The notes beneath the pieces were generated by a model. The model was not told the DNA's origin and did not search any database. It was given only the letters and a program-made list of their open reading frames with translations. From Galbibacter sp038433465 (GTDB taxonomy: Bacteria; Bacteroidota; Bacteroidia; Flavobacteriales; Flavobacteriaceae): DNA of 64,000 bases. The first letter of the stretch is position 1. Each line of letters opens with the position of its first letter. This document shows, one piece after another, positions 31,384 to 40,680 of this stretch. The position numbers and the translations under genes are program-made. The DNA lies in assembly GCF_038433465.1 (NCBI RefSeq), contig NZ_JAESVF010000004.1, positions 1 to 64,000 on the forward strand, read 5' to 3'.

Positions 31384-33572
31384 ACGTGATTGCTTGTTTT
31401 GGCAATTGCATTCCCGATAATTTTATAAAAAACATCAGGTTTAAAAGGTTTGGTAATTACGTCGTTGCATCCGTAGCTAAAAAAGTCTTCTGCACTTTCA
31501 TCGATGGTAAGCGCGGTTAACGCAATAATAGGGATGGTGGCGTTAAACTTTCTAATTTCTTCAGTAGCTTTTAATCCGCTTATTCCAGGCATGTGGATGT
31601 CCATTAAAATAAGGTCGTAATCGTTTTCTTTGGCTAAAGTAATGGCGTCGTAACCGTTATCGGCAACATCGGCATTAATCCCTTTTTTAGCCAACATTTT
31701 CTTGGTGATAACTTGGTTGATTTTGTTGTCTTCAACCACTAAGAAATTTAAGTCTTTTAGTACAGCTTCTTCAAGTTCTTCGGCTTCAACTTCTATAATT
31801 TCTGAAGCATCTGGAAGGTCAAAATTCAAATCAAAAAAGAAAGAACTTCCCATGCCAATTTCACTTCTCACCTGAATATCGCTGTTAAACAAACTCAACA
31901 AACTTTTTACAATGGTAAGTCCGAGTCCGGTACCGCCATATTTTCTGTTAATTTGAATTGAACCTTGCGAAAAACTCTCAAAAATATTCTTTTGCATTTC
32001 TTCTGAAATTCCAATTCCCTCGTCATTCACTTCAAAATGAACTTTATGAGTGCTGGCGGAAGTGCTCACTAGTTGAGCGTTTACAATTACTTTTCCGTTT
32101 TCGGTAAACTTTAAAGCATTTCCAACGAGGTTGATTAATATTTGCGAAAGCTTTAGCGGGTCGCCAATTAATTTCTTCGGAATGTTTTCATCTACATTTA
32201 AAACGATGGTATTTTTGTTTTCTTTTGCTGTTTGACGAAGTGAATAGGCAACGTCTTCGAGTGTTTTTTTGAGGTCGAATATTATTTTTTCAGCAACAAG
32301 TTTATTCGCGTCAATTTTATTTATTTGAAGAATATCATTGATGAAATCTAAAAGGTATTCCCCAGAAAATTTTAAAGATTTTAGGTGTTCCTTCTGACTC
32401 GGTTTTGGATCTTCGTCGAGTAATAAATGTGTGAGTCCGGTTACTGCGTATAAAGGTGTGCGTAGCTCATGACTTACGGTAGATAAAAACTGCCCTTTGG
32501 CGCGCATCGCTCTCTCTGCTTCTTCTTTTGCAAGTTGTAATTCTTTGTTTTTTTTCAGTAATAAATCGTTGGTTTTAAATTTTATTTGGTTGTTTCTGTA
32601 CAACGAGATGGTAAGTAACGAAATTATAATTAGCAAAGCTGAACTTAAAACCGAAGTGAGTTTTGAAATATTTACTTTTTGTTGTTGCTCAATTTCATCT
32701 TGACTCATTCGAGCAATTACATTATTTAAAAACTGAGCTTCATTTGTAAAAGCAGCCTCGTTTTGTTTCCTGAGGATATCTGGACTGAAATATTTTTGTT
32801 TTAAACTATCGGCTTTTTTAAAGTAGAGTAGTGCTGCAAAATGGTCGTTGTTGTCTTCTGCAATTTGATATTTTAAGAGGTTAGTACCTAATAATATTTT
32901 CGGGAATTTATGACGAGCAGCGGTTCGCAAAACATTGTCGAGTAGAATATTTGCACTTTCATAGTTTTTAGAATTCGCATAAATATTTGCCAAAGAAAGT
33001 TGTGTTGCAGCAAGAAGGAAATCTTTTTCGTATTTATGATCTGGAGGAATCATTTTCTGAAAAATAGACTTCGCTTTGTCGTATTCTTTTAATTCTTTAT
33101 AGCACAGCCCTTGAAAAAATAACACAACGTTTAAGAGGCTTTTGTCGTTATAGTCTACAGTTTCTAAAGCTTCATTTATGAGTGTTTCTGTCTTCTCAAT
33201 GTTTTGAGTTTTTGCAGCTAGATAAGCTTCAAGGATGGCGGTTGTGGCACGACCGTCGTTGTATTTGTAAAGCCCCAAAACTTCGCGGGCTTCTTTTAAA
33301 TAAATTTCCGGATTTACAGGTTTGTCGTATTGTAAATTTAATCGAGCAGAGAGGTTGTAGAAATCTACAATTGATTCGATATTATCGGTGCTGGCGGCAA
33401 TTTGCAATCCTCTTTCGATTGCTTTAAGTGCTTTTTCGTATTCGCCTGAGTTTTTATAGAAGTATACCTGTTTTGTAATTGCTTCTATACTATCTTTATA
33501 GGCAATATTGGTTTGTGCATCTACGCGAATAGATGTAAAAAAGATTAAGATTATGAGGGCTACAAAGCGCAT
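31380..33572 (-). CDS. Hybrid sensor histidine kinase with TPR sensor and receiver
   Basis: This 730-residue protein has a signal peptide (to about 20), tetratricopeptide repeats in the periplasm (about 30-290: YEKALKAIERGLQIA, KELKEYDKAKSIFQKMI), one membrane helix (about 303-323) and a coiled coil. HisKA (FLSTVSHELRTPLYA, phospho-acceptor His368) and HATPase (NLVGNALKFTENGKV, DEGIGIS, GGTGLGLTIVKSLL) follow, then a receiver with phospho-acceptor Asp658 in LILMDIHMPG. No Hpt or DNA-binding domain follows, so a separate output protein is needed. No partner lies adjacent. Confidence 0.94.
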   Translation of the reverse strand: MRFVALIILIFFTSIRVDAQTNIAYKDSIEAITKQVYFYKNSGEYEKALKAIERGLQIAASTDNIESIVDFYNLSARLNLQYDKPVNPEIYLKEAREVLGLYKYNDGRATTAILEAYLAAKTQNIEKTETLINEALETVDYNDKSLLNVVLFFQGLCYKELKEYDKAKSIFQKMIPPDHKYEKDFLLAATQLSLANIYANSKNYESANILLDNVLRTAARHKFPKILLGTNLLKYQIAEDNNDHFAALLYFKKADSLKQKYFSPDILRKQNEAAFTNEAQFLNNVIARMSQDEIEQQQKVNISKLTSVLSSALLIIISLLTISLYRNNQIKFKTNDLLLKKNKELQLAKEEAERAMRAKGQFLSTVSHELRTPLYAVTGLTHLLLDEDPKPSQKEHLKSLKFSGEYLLDFINDILQINKIDANKLVAEKIIFDLKKTLEDVAYSLRQTAKENKNTIVLNVDENIPKKLIGDPLKLSQILINLVGNALKFTENGKVIVNAQLVSTSASTHKVHFEVNDEGIGISEEMQKNIFESFSQGSIQINRKYGGTGLGLTIVKSLLSLFNSDIQVRSEIGMGSSFFFDLNFDLPDASEIIEVEAEELEEAVLKDLNFLVVEDNKINQVITKKMLAKKGINADVADNGYDAITLAKENDYDLILMDIHMPGISGLKATEEIRKFNATIPIIALTALTIDESAEDFFSYGCNDVITKPFKPDVFYKIIGNAIAKTSNHV

Positions 33573-33609
33573 AATTACATTGGTGGCTATGCAGTAAATA
33601 TAATTATTT

Positions 33610-34605
33610 CTATTTAATCAGCTTAATTAAATCGACAATCCGGTTACTATATCCATATTCGTTGTCGTACCAACCAATAATTTTTACCATTTTTCCGATA
33701 ACAGATGTCATTTGTGCATCAAAGGTGCAAGAGAACGGATTGTTAATAATATCGATAGATACGATAGGATCTTCTGTGTAGGAAAGAATATTTTTAAAAT
33801 GTGTTTCTGAAGCTTTTTTAAAAGCAGCATTTACTTCTTCTATGGAAGTTTCTTTTTTTACGTTGAATGTAATATCGGTTAACGAACCATCTGGAACAGG
33901 CACACGGATGCCGCAACCTCCAATGGTGCTGCTCAATTCAGGAAAAATACTTGTAAGTGCTTTGGCAGCTCCAGTTGTTGTAGGAACGATAGATTGTCCT
34001 GCCGCACGTGCTCTACGTAAATCGCGATGTGGTTGATCGTGTAAACTTTGGTCGGAAGTGTACGAATGCACCGTTGTAATGTATGCTTGTTCGATTCCGC
34101 ATAAATCTTTAATCACCTGTATCATCGGTGCGGCGTTGTTGGTAGTACACGAAGCGTTTGAAACGATGGTTTCGCTTCCGTCTAAAATAGATTCGTTAAC
34201 ACCCAAAACAACCATTTTTATAGACTCGTCGGTTGGGGGGACCGTAAGAATTACTTTTTTAGCACCGCCGATAATATGATGCTGTAAGTGCTCTCGCGTT
34301 TTGAATTTCCCTGTAGCTTCAATTACAATATCAACATCAAAAGGTTTCCAGTTGATGGATGTTAAGGTGTTGCAATTTAATAACGGGAAATTCTTTTCAT
34401 CAACAATAATATGGTCTCGATCGTGTTTGATGTTTTTGTGTAAAACACCATGAATACTGTCGTATTTTAATAAGTGACTCAGCGTTTTTGTATCTGCCAA
34501 ATCATTAATAGCAACAACTTCAATTTCTGGATTTTCGAGTAACAATCTAAAAACGGTACGTCCAATCCTCCCGAAACCATTTATGGCAATGCGTGTTTTT
34601 TTCAA
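33610..34605 (-). CDS. gap: Glyceraldehyde-3-phosphate dehydrogenase, type I
   Basis: It is a glycolytic or gluconeogenic NAD(P)-dependent dehydrogenase of 331 residues. It has Rossmann INGFGRIGRTVFRLL, catalytic Cys153 in VSNASCTTNNAAP, HSYTSDQSLHDQPHRDLRRARAAGQSIVPTTTGAAKA (read in two parts) and WYDNEYGYSNR. The start is TTG at 34605, fixed by homology (KKTRIAINGFGR). No ATG precedes the fold. It follows lipA by 21 nt on the same strand, suggesting read-through from the lipA promoter. Genomes of this group usually have a second gap gene, so this may be the gluconeogenic form. Confidence 0.95.
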   Translation of the reverse strand: MKKTRIAINGFGRIGRTVFRLLLENPEIEVVAINDLADTKTLSHLLKYDSIHGVLHKNIKHDRDHIIVDEKNFPLLNCNTLTSINWKPFDVDIVIEATGKFKTREHLQHHIIGGAKKVILTVPPTDESIKMVVLGVNESILDGSETIVSNASCTTNNAAPMIQVIKDLCGIEQAYITTVHSYTSDQSLHDQPHRDLRRARAAGQSIVPTTTGAAKALTSIFPELSSTIGGCGIRVPVPDGSLTDITFNVKKETSIEEVNAAFKKASETHFKNILSYTEDPIVSIDIINNPFSCTFDAQMTSVIGKMVKIIGWYDNEYGYSNRIVDLIKLIK

Positions 34606-34626
34606 AGTAATTTCAGCTAAACTATT

Positions 34627-35505
34627 TTATAATACATGTTTATGAGCTTTGTAAGACGATCTCACCAAAGCACCGCTTTCTACATGTCTAAACCCTAAAT
34701 CCAAACCTATTTCTTCGTATTTTTTAAATTGATCTGGAGTGATAAATTGTTTTACGGGTAAATGTTTTTTTGAAGGCTGTAAGTACTGCCCAATAGTTAC
34801 CACATCTACATTTGCATTTTTTAGGTCGTGAAGCGTTTCGATAACTTCTTCTTCTTTTTCACCCAAACCAAGCATAATTCCAGATTTAGTTCTGTTAATA
34901 CCTTGGTCTTTTAAATATTTTAAAACCGCTAAGCTACGGTCGTATTTTGCTTGAATTCTAACCTCGCGTGTAAGTCGTCTTACAGTTTCCATGTTGTGTG
35001 AAACAACCTCTGGAGAAACTTCAACAATACGGTCGATATTTCTTTCTACTCCTTGAAAATCTGGAATAAGGGTTTCGAGTGTGGTATTTGGATTCATACG
35101 GCGTATTGCTTTTACCGTTTCGGCCCACATAATCGACCCCATATCTTTTAAATCATCTCGGTCTACCGAAGTAATTACCGCGTGTTTGATGCTCATTAAT
35201 TTGATGGAGCGCGCTACTTTTTCGGGTTCTTGCCAATCTAAAGTTTCTGGTCTTCCAGTTTTAACGCCACAAAATCCGCACGAACGTGTACAAACATTTC
35301 CTAAAATCATAAATGTAGCCGTTCCTTCTCCCCAGCATTCACCCATGTTTGGGCAACTTCCGGAGGTGCAAATGGTGTGTAGGTTGTACTTGTCAACCAA
35401 GCCTCTTAGTTCGGTATATTTTTTTCCGGTAGGCAATTTTACACGTAACCATTTTGGCTTGCCAGTTCTTGGTGGTGCAACGCTGCTTGCAGTATCTATA
35501 CTCAT
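34627..35505 (-). CDS. lipA: Lipoyl synthase
   Basis: This radical-SAM enzyme inserts two sulfurs into octanoyl groups on E2 and H-protein subunits. The length is 292 residues from the ATG at 35505; the TTG at 35511 is less likely. The auxiliary [4Fe-4S] ligands are Cys46, Cys51 and Cys57 (CTSGSCPNMGEC) and the radical-SAM ligands are Cys72, Cys76 and Cys79 (CTRSCGFC). The C-terminal RSSYKA provides the Ser ligand. It links functionally to gcvP in this window, since the glycine cleavage system needs lipoate. Confidence 0.97.
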   Translation of the reverse strand: MSIDTASSVAPPRTGKPKWLRVKLPTGKKYTELRGLVDKYNLHTICTSGSCPNMGECWGEGTATFMILGNVCTRSCGFCGVKTGRPETLDWQEPEKVARSIKLMSIKHAVITSVDRDDLKDMGSIMWAETVKAIRRMNPNTTLETLIPDFQGVERNIDRIVEVSPEVVSHNMETVRRLTREVRIQAKYDRSLAVLKYLKDQGINRTKSGIMLGLGEKEEEVIETLHDLKNANVDVVTIGQYLQPSKKHLPVKQFITPDQFKKYEEIGLDLGFRHVESGALVRSSYKAHKHVL

Positions 35506-35523
35506 ATCCAAATTTTATGATGA

Positions 35524-35531
35524 CAAAGATA
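35524..35531 (-). promoter_or_regulatory. -7 box for lipA
   Basis: Minus-strand TATCTTTG matches TAnnTTTG and ends 18 nt before the lipA ATG. No clear TTG -33 element. Confidence 0.45.
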
Positions 35532-35597
35532 CGAAGTAAAGTTTGAAAATTAGCCGAATCTGCGAGCAAGTAACAAGAAGCTTTGTAAAAGTATTTT

Positions 35598-36812
35598 TTA
35601 TAAACTGATGATATACCAAACCGAAAAACCTATTAAAAAGAGAATTCCTGCCCAACTTAAAATATGCATTGCAGTTGAAGGTCTCCACTCTTTTGGCATG
35701 TGTTTGGAACAAACCAATTTGTAGTTGATAATAGCGTAGAAAGGAGCGGTAACAAACGATAAGATTGTAGCAATATCGATAAGCATTTTCATTTCTGATA
35801 ATAGAAACAATAAAATGAAAATAGTACCAATTGCCAAAATGAGTATCCAAAACATAAAATTGTATCGAAACTGAAAATTAAACAGTAAACTCGAAGTTTT
35901 TGCCATAGCTCTCGGTGAGGCGTCGAGCGTAGTTAGAGTAGTGCTAAACATTGCAGTAAAGGCAGCAATTGCAATAACGTAATAAGCAGCTTCTCCCAGA
36001 GTCTTTGTGTACATGTTTATAAGCTGAAACGCAAATTGAGTTGCGCCATTATTAAAACTTTCGTTGGAATGATACATAACCAAAGCACCTAAACTTATAA
36101 AAAAAACACCGAGAATAATGGTACTTGCATAGCCAATATTAAAATCGGTGATGGCGCGTTTTGTTTTGTACGAACGATCAACTTTTCTCTTTTCCAACGC
36201 CCATAACGATTGCCAAACAGAAACATCTAGCGGGGCTGGCATCCATCCCATAAATGCAATAATAAAAGCAAGTCCTGCGGTGTCGGTAGGGATAATTTGT
36301 GTAAAACTTAAAGAAGTATCTACCTTAGAATTCGCCATAAATACAGCAATAATAGTACAAATGGTGAGGGTGGTAATTATAACCTTCATTAAATTGTCGA
36401 GCAGCTTGTATTTTCCAAAAAGCAAAATTACCATGCAAAGTATAGTGATGACAATACTCCAAATAATAGGGTTTGTACTAATGCCAAATAAGTTGGAAGC
36501 AAGCCCAGCGGTTACAATGGTTACTGCCGTTTGAATGGTAAACATTGTTGTGATATTGAGAATGAAGAAAACAGCTAAAATACCTTTTCCTAGTTTTTGG
36601 TAGCCTTCTAGTAAACTTTCGCCTGTGGCTAAAGCATATCGAGGCCCATACTGAAAAAAGGGATATTTAAAAAGATGAACTAAAAGCAATGCCCATAAAA
36701 GTCCGTAACCATAGTCGGCACCAGCTCGGGTAGATTGGACTAAATGCGAAACTCCAATAGCTGCTCCAGCAAATAAAAGTCCGGGGCCTAATTTTTTTAA
36801 AAACCGTATCAC
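35598..36812 (-). CDS. Nramp-related divalent cation transporter, atypical metal site
   Basis: This 404-residue protein has about 11 membrane helices. The N-terminus LGPGLLFAGAAIGVSHLVQSTRAGADYGYGLLW aligns with Nramp helix 1 (read as two parts), but the DPGN metal motif is replaced by GVSH. The helix 6 region reads GWMPAPLDVSVW instead of the MPHN type. GESLLEGYQKLGK and LTTLDASPRAMAK are family-like. It may carry Mg or another ion rather than Mn/Fe. The start is GTG at 36812. It lies between lipA and a sigma-factor gene. Confidence 0.83.
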   Translation of the reverse strand: MIRFLKKLGPGLLFAGAAIGVSHLVQSTRAGADYGYGLLWALLLVHLFKYPFFQYGPRYALATGESLLEGYQKLGKGILAVFFILNITTMFTIQTAVTIVTAGLASNLFGISTNPIIWSIVITILCMVILLFGKYKLLDNLMKVIITTLTICTIIAVFMANSKVDTSLSFTQIIPTDTAGLAFIIAFMGWMPAPLDVSVWQSLWALEKRKVDRSYKTKRAITDFNIGYASTIILGVFFISLGALVMYHSNESFNNGATQFAFQLINMYTKTLGEAAYYVIAIAAFTAMFSTTLTTLDASPRAMAKTSSLLFNFQFRYNFMFWILILAIGTIFILLFLLSEMKMLIDIATILSFVTAPFYAIINYKLVCSKHMPKEWRPSTAMHILSWAGILFLIGFSVWYIISL

Positions 36813-36842
36813 AAAATTGTTGGTTGGTGTTTGTTACATACA

Positions 36843-36870
36843 TAAAAACCCCATTTTTAAATGAGGTATA
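36843..36870 (-). terminator. Terminator of the sigma-factor gene at 36893
   Basis: ACCCCATTT / AAATGAGGT stem (one G-T pair). On the minus strand it is followed by T-rich sequence. Confidence 0.65.
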
Positions 36871-36892
36871 GCCGCCAAATGTACTAAAATAT

Positions 36893-37480
36893 TTAGTTTT
36901 TTTTCTGATGAATTATTTCTGCCAAGAGTTTCTTTGCTCGTAGGAGTTTTACCTTTACATTGTTTAAAGGTTCGTTTAATTCTTTGGCAATTTCAGTGTA
37001 TGAAAGTTCTTGAAAGTAACGCAAATTAATAACCTGTTGGTAGTGCGGTTTTAAGCGTTTAATATGCTGAAGGAGTGTCGCTAAGTTTTGTTCTGTAATT
37101 AAATTATCTTCCGCAGTAGGAGTGTCGTCGGCTACGTTATAAAGATTGCTTTCTTCTTGCGGAAGTGTTTTGTGGCTGAGTTCCGATTTTTTCTTCCGAA
37201 TTAAATCAATATGAATGTTTTTTGAAATGGTAATAAGCCAAGTTTTAAACTCATAAGATTCGTCGAAAGTATCAATTTTATCAAAAGCTTTAGAGAAAGT
37301 TCTTATCGTGATATCCTCGGCATCATTCTCGTTTCGTGTGCGAAGAATTTGAAAACTATACACATCACTCCAAAAAGTGTCAAGCAAAAAACTAAACGAT
37401 TTTTGATCGCCTTTTTTTGCGCGTTGGATACTTTCTAGAATTTGTTCTGATGTTATTGGCAATGCAATTTGTTTTTTCAA
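36893..37480 (-). CDS. ECF-type RNA polymerase sigma factor (orphan)
   Basis: This 195-residue sigma-70-family protein has region 2 at about 20-95 (DAEDITIRTFSKAFDKIDTFDESYEFKTWLITISKN, read as the D-A-E-D and F-x-T-W-L parts) and region 4 at about 135-190 (LKPHYQQVINLRYFQELSYTEIAKELNEPLNNVKVKLLRAKKLL). No anti-sigma gene lies beside it. The start is TTG at 37480 (KKQIALPITSEQ). The small secreted gene at 37720 lies upstream on the same strand. Confidence 0.9.
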   Translation of the reverse strand: MKKQIALPITSEQILESIQRAKKGDQKSFSFLLDTFWSDVYSFQILRTRNENDAEDITIRTFSKAFDKIDTFDESYEFKTWLITISKNIHIDLIRKKKSELSHKTLPQEESNLYNVADDTPTAEDNLITEQNLATLLQHIKRLKPHYQQVINLRYFQELSYTEIAKELNEPLNNVKVKLLRAKKLLAEIIHQKKN

Positions 37481-37719
37481 TTGAACGCTATTTTAGCGCT
37501 TTTTTCTTCCGCAGAAATTATATCGGTATTAGTTTTAAAGATACAAAATAGAAAGCGGATTGTAAATTGAATTGTAGTATTCTTACTAATTGTAACAATT
37601 TTGTTACCTACTAAATAAGCTTCAGTTTGTTTCTGCTTTTGCGTTGAAATGCTTTTAATTTTCCTGATGTACGGCCTGTGTTTTCTACAAACTCAATTAT
37701 TTCAGTATAAAAACAAATA

Positions 37720-37923
37720 CTAGTTTTGTTGCGTTTCCGCTTTGCAATCTTGCTCGTCTGGCATTTTTCCGCAGAAACTACATGGTTCTCCTTCTTTATT
37801 TAAAAATGGCGATTGACTAGCGCATGTTCCAGCAAATTTCCCGTCTTTTTTTCCCCATATTTTAATGGCAATTCCAGCAAATGCTAGTCCTAGTAATACA
37901 ACGCTTATTAATAAAAGTTTCAT
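37720..37923 (-). CDS. Small membrane-anchored Cys-rich protein
   Basis: The 67 residues start with a hydrophobic helix (MKLLLISVVLLGLAFAGIAIKIW) and continue with GKFAGTCASQSPFLNKEGEPCSFCGKMPDEQDC, holding four Cys, two in a CSFC knuckle. This matches the small conserved family in Flavobacteriaceae usually called 'membrane or secreted protein'. The Cys set could bind a metal or form disulfides. The function is unknown. Confidence 0.8.
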   Translation of the reverse strand: MKLLLISVVLLGLAFAGIAIKIWGKKDGKFAGTCASQSPFLNKEGEPCSFCGKMPDEQDCKAETQQN

Positions 37924-38096
37924 CTGTGTAAATTTATTGCTTTTTGTTTTTCTAACTTTTCTTTAGACGAAATGCTAGAACGGATATTACAATAATTTCA
38001 TTTTTATTGAAGATTTTTATCTTTTTAAAACTGAATTATTGTGGTGCAAAGATACAAAATGTGCTGCGGAATAATGATAAAGCCTTCTTAAAAAAA

Positions 38097-38151
38097 GAAG
38101 CTGCTCTAAAAGCATTGAGGATGATAATCCGTTTTACTTTTTGAGCAGCTT
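38097..38151 (-). terminator. Long hairpin terminator of the anti-sigma gene
   Basis: GAAGCTGCTCTAAAAG and CTTTTTGAGCAGCTTC pair over 16 bp with one mismatch around a 23-nt loop. On the minus strand a T-run follows. The stem resembles the ends of the 21983-22112 element. Confidence 0.7.
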
Positions 38152-38177
38152 CATTTATATTTTGAAACTAGCAAGGT

Positions 38178-38972
38178 TTAGTTGGTAACTTGCTCTTTTT
38201 CTTCTAAAACTTTAATGTTGGCAACCTCACTATCAATTGATGCAAAGTCGTTATTTCCTTTAGATTCAATAGTGATTTTGTAGTTAGAGGCATTGTCTTG
38301 GAAAGGAAGTGCCATCAGTTTTCTGTCGGCTTTTTCTAAAACACCAAGGCTTATCATCTCGCCGTTAACTTCTGCCCACATTTTAAACTCTTTATCCTTT
38401 GGAAGTTCTGGCATCGATACTACATTGATAGCAGAAATACGTTCCTTCGGGTTGATATACGCAACCGATTTTAAGTTTTTTGCACGTTCGTTTCCTGTAA
38501 TTACATACTTACGAGTTTCAGGATCGTTTAAAACGGCATATTTACTTTTAATGTTTTCGAGTTTAGAATTGGTGTTAACAATGTCTTTCTTTAAACTCTC
38601 TATTTGTGTGGCTACAGTATTGTTTTCGTTATAAAGCAGTTTATTTTGGTTCCATAATGTAATGGTAGTTGCACCAAATAAAAGGGTGGTTACACATGCC
38701 GCAATAAAGTACCAAGGCACTGTTTTTTTACTTGTATGCGCTTCTTCTTTAATTTGCTTTAATACGTTTTCTTTAACCTCTTTTGGAGCTTGTTTGGCAT
38801 GTGCTTTTGCGTACATAGCCAAATTGTCTTCAAGAGTTTGGTATTCTTTTAAAACTTCTGGATACGTGTCCAGATAGTGTTCTACACGAACTTCTTCTTC
38901 ATAACTTGTTTCGCCAATTAAATAGCGCTCTAACAAGTCACTTTCTAAAAATATTTTAACTTCGTTTTTCAT
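38178..38972 (-). CDS. Anti-sigma factor, RskA family
   Basis: This 264-residue membrane protein has an N-terminal cytoplasmic sigma-binding part (LLERYLIGETSYEEEVRVEHYLDTYPEV), one membrane helix (about 84-106), a short coiled coil and a periplasmic RskA C-terminal domain (YINPKERISAINVVSMPELPKDKEFKMWAEVNG, read in part, then SLGVLEKAD). It should hold the sigma factor encoded 3 nt upstream until a signal releases it. ATG start. The pair is plainly one operon. Confidence 0.93.
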   Translation of the reverse strand: MKNEVKIFLESDLLERYLIGETSYEEEVRVEHYLDTYPEVLKEYQTLEDNLAMYAKAHAKQAPKEVKENVLKQIKEEAHTSKKTVPWYFIAACVTTLLFGATTITLWNQNKLLYNENNTVATQIESLKKDIVNTNSKLENIKSKYAVLNDPETRKYVITGNERAKNLKSVAYINPKERISAINVVSMPELPKDKEFKMWAEVNGEMISLGVLEKADRKLMALPFQDNASNYKITIESKGNNDFASIDSEVANIKVLEEKEQVTN

Positions 38973-38975
38973 GGC

Positions 38976-39542
38976 TTACTGAATGATCAAATAAAACAAA
39001 ATTGACAACATAGCAGGGTCGTATATTCGTCTAAGCTCTCTAAGACCAATTTTTAGTCTCGATTTAACAGTTCCTAACGGGATATCGAGTGCTTCGCTGG
39101 CTTCTTGTTGCGTCATGCCTTGAAAAAATAAGGCTTCCATAACTATTTGATATTTTTCGTCAAGACTACCTAAGTGCTTTTTTATATCTAGGTGTTCAGG
39201 GTTTACACTATCGACTCCTAAATTATATACGTCTGAAACTTCGATTTGGATTTCCTGATCGCGTTTTAAATTGGCACTTCTAATTTTATCGATGGCGGTG
39301 TTTCTGGTAATGCGAAACATCCACGTAAAAAGTTTTGATTTTTTAGCGTCGTAAGTGTCAATTTTTTTCCAAATCTTCATCAAACTTATTTGCAAAACAT
39401 CTTTGGCGAGGTCTTCGTCTTTTGTGATTTTTAGTGCAGCACCAAACAACGTATCTCCATAGTATTCATACAATAGAGACATTCCTTTCTCGTCTTTCTG
39501 CTGAAGGAGTGAAATGATGTTTTTTTCAAGAAGTTGACTCAT
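38976..39542 (-). CDS. ECF sigma factor, SigK-like, partner of RskA
   Basis: I start at the ATG at 39542 (MSQLLEKNIISLLQ), giving 188 residues. The frame from 39590 adds 16 doubtful ones. Region 2 contains DEDLAKDVLQISLMKIWKKID and SKLFTWMFRITRNTAIDKIR. Region 4 contains ALFFQGMTQQEASEALDIPLGTVKSRLKIGLRELRR. It is coupled to the anti-sigma gene (3-nt gap). A TACTTTTG box lies at 39608-39615. It probably controls an envelope-stress or redox regulon. Confidence 0.93.
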   Translation of the reverse strand: MSQLLEKNIISLLQQKDEKGMSLLYEYYGDTLFGAALKITKDEDLAKDVLQISLMKIWKKIDTYDAKKSKLFTWMFRITRNTAIDKIRSANLKRDQEIQIEVSDVYNLGVDSVNPEHLDIKKHLGSLDEKYQIVMEALFFQGMTQQEASEALDIPLGTVKSRLKIGLRELRRIYDPAMLSILFYLIIQ

Positions 39543-39607
39543 ATATTTAATGCTAAAGTGGGGCGCGAAATATGCGTTTGTTAGCTGCAAATTTCTGCTG
39601 AAAAAAT

Positions 39608-39615
39608 CAAAAGTA
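39608..39615 (-). promoter_or_regulatory. Putative -7 box for the sigma/anti-sigma operon
   Basis: Minus-strand TACTTTTG, consensus TAnnTTTG, about 65 nt above the ATG at 39542. Autoregulation by the ECF factor itself cannot be judged. Confidence 0.35.
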
Positions 39616-39657
39616 TTAATTAAAACGAAAATAAATGATGGTTAGCTGCTTTTTCTG

Positions 39658-40680
39658 CTAATACACATTTACTTCGGGCTCGATGGTAATATTAAATTTT
39701 TCTTGAACTGTTTGCTGAATTTTTAGTGCTAAGTCCCATATCTCTGCACCGCTGGCTTGGTCGTAATTTACCAAAACCAAAGCTTGATTTTTATGAACAC
39801 CAGCATCGCCAAAACGTTTTCCCTTGAAACCACATTGTTCGATAAGCCATCCTGCAGGAATTTTTACTTCACTATCTGAAACTACATAGTGTGGCATGTT
39901 AGGATGATTTTTTATTAGCACATCAAATTGTTGCGTACTTACCACAGGGTTTTTAAAAAAACTACCGCTATTTCCAAGTTCTTTTGGGTCGGGTAATTTA
40001 CTTTTTCGAATACTAATTACAGCGTTCGAAACATCTTTTATGGTAGGCGTTGTGATGTCTTGCGCTTTTAATTCGGCTTCAATGGCTCCGTAAGAAATAT
40101 TTAATTGATGCGTTTTGTTGGTGAGGTTAAAGGTAACAGCTGTAATGATGTATTTTCCTTTATTTCTTTTGAAAAATGAGTCTCGATACCCAAATTGGCA
40201 AGCTTCTAAACTAAAAGTTTCTAAAGCCAATGTTTCGGTATTAAGCGCTTCACAACTGTGAAAAATATCTTTTAGTTCAACCCCATACGCACCAATATTT
40301 TGAATGGGTGCTGTACCAACATTTCCTGGGATAAGCGATAAGTTTTCGGCACCTCCCAAATTATTTTCGAGTGTCCAAAGCACAAATTCATGCCAATTTT
40401 CGCCAGCATTTACTTTTACAAAACTTGTATTGTTTGCTTCGGAAAGTATTTCTTTTCCTTTTAAATCAACTTTTACAACCAACGCATCAACATTTTTGGT
40501 AAGCAGCATATTGCTGCCTCCTCCAAGAATGAATTTAGTATCGTATTCAGCTAAAGTAAATACGTCTTTTAGTTCTTCAACAGAAGAAACAGCAATAAAG
40601 CTTTTTGCTAAAACATCAATGCCAAATGTATTGTATGGTTTTAGCGAAATGTTGTGTTGAATGTTAAGCTGTTTACGCAT
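39658..40680 (-). CDS. murB: UDP-N-acetylenolpyruvoylglucosamine reductase
   Basis: This FAD and NADPH-dependent enzyme reduces UDP-GlcNAc-enolpyruvate to UDP-MurNAc in peptidoglycan synthesis. The length is 340 residues, the type I form with the extra C-terminal segment as in E. coli. It has YNTFGIDVLA, FILGGGSNMLL (FAD phosphate), GAENLSLIPGNVGTAPIQNIGAYG, YRDSFFKRN, and NSGSFFKNPVV with the catalytic Ser. The start overlaps the end of the aminotransferase gene by 8 nt. Confidence 0.96.
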   Translation of the reverse strand: MRKQLNIQHNISLKPYNTFGIDVLAKSFIAVSSVEELKDVFTLAEYDTKFILGGGSNMLLTKNVDALVVKVDLKGKEILSEANNTSFVKVNAGENWHEFVLWTLENNLGGAENLSLIPGNVGTAPIQNIGAYGVELKDIFHSCEALNTETLALETFSLEACQFGYRDSFFKRNKGKYIITAVTFNLTNKTHQLNISYGAIEAELKAQDITTPTIKDVSNAVISIRKSKLPDPKELGNSGSFFKNPVVSTQQFDVLIKNHPNMPHYVVSDSEVKIPAGWLIEQCGFKGKRFGDAGVHKNQALVLVNYDQASGAEIWDLALKIQQTVQEKFNITIEPEVNVY

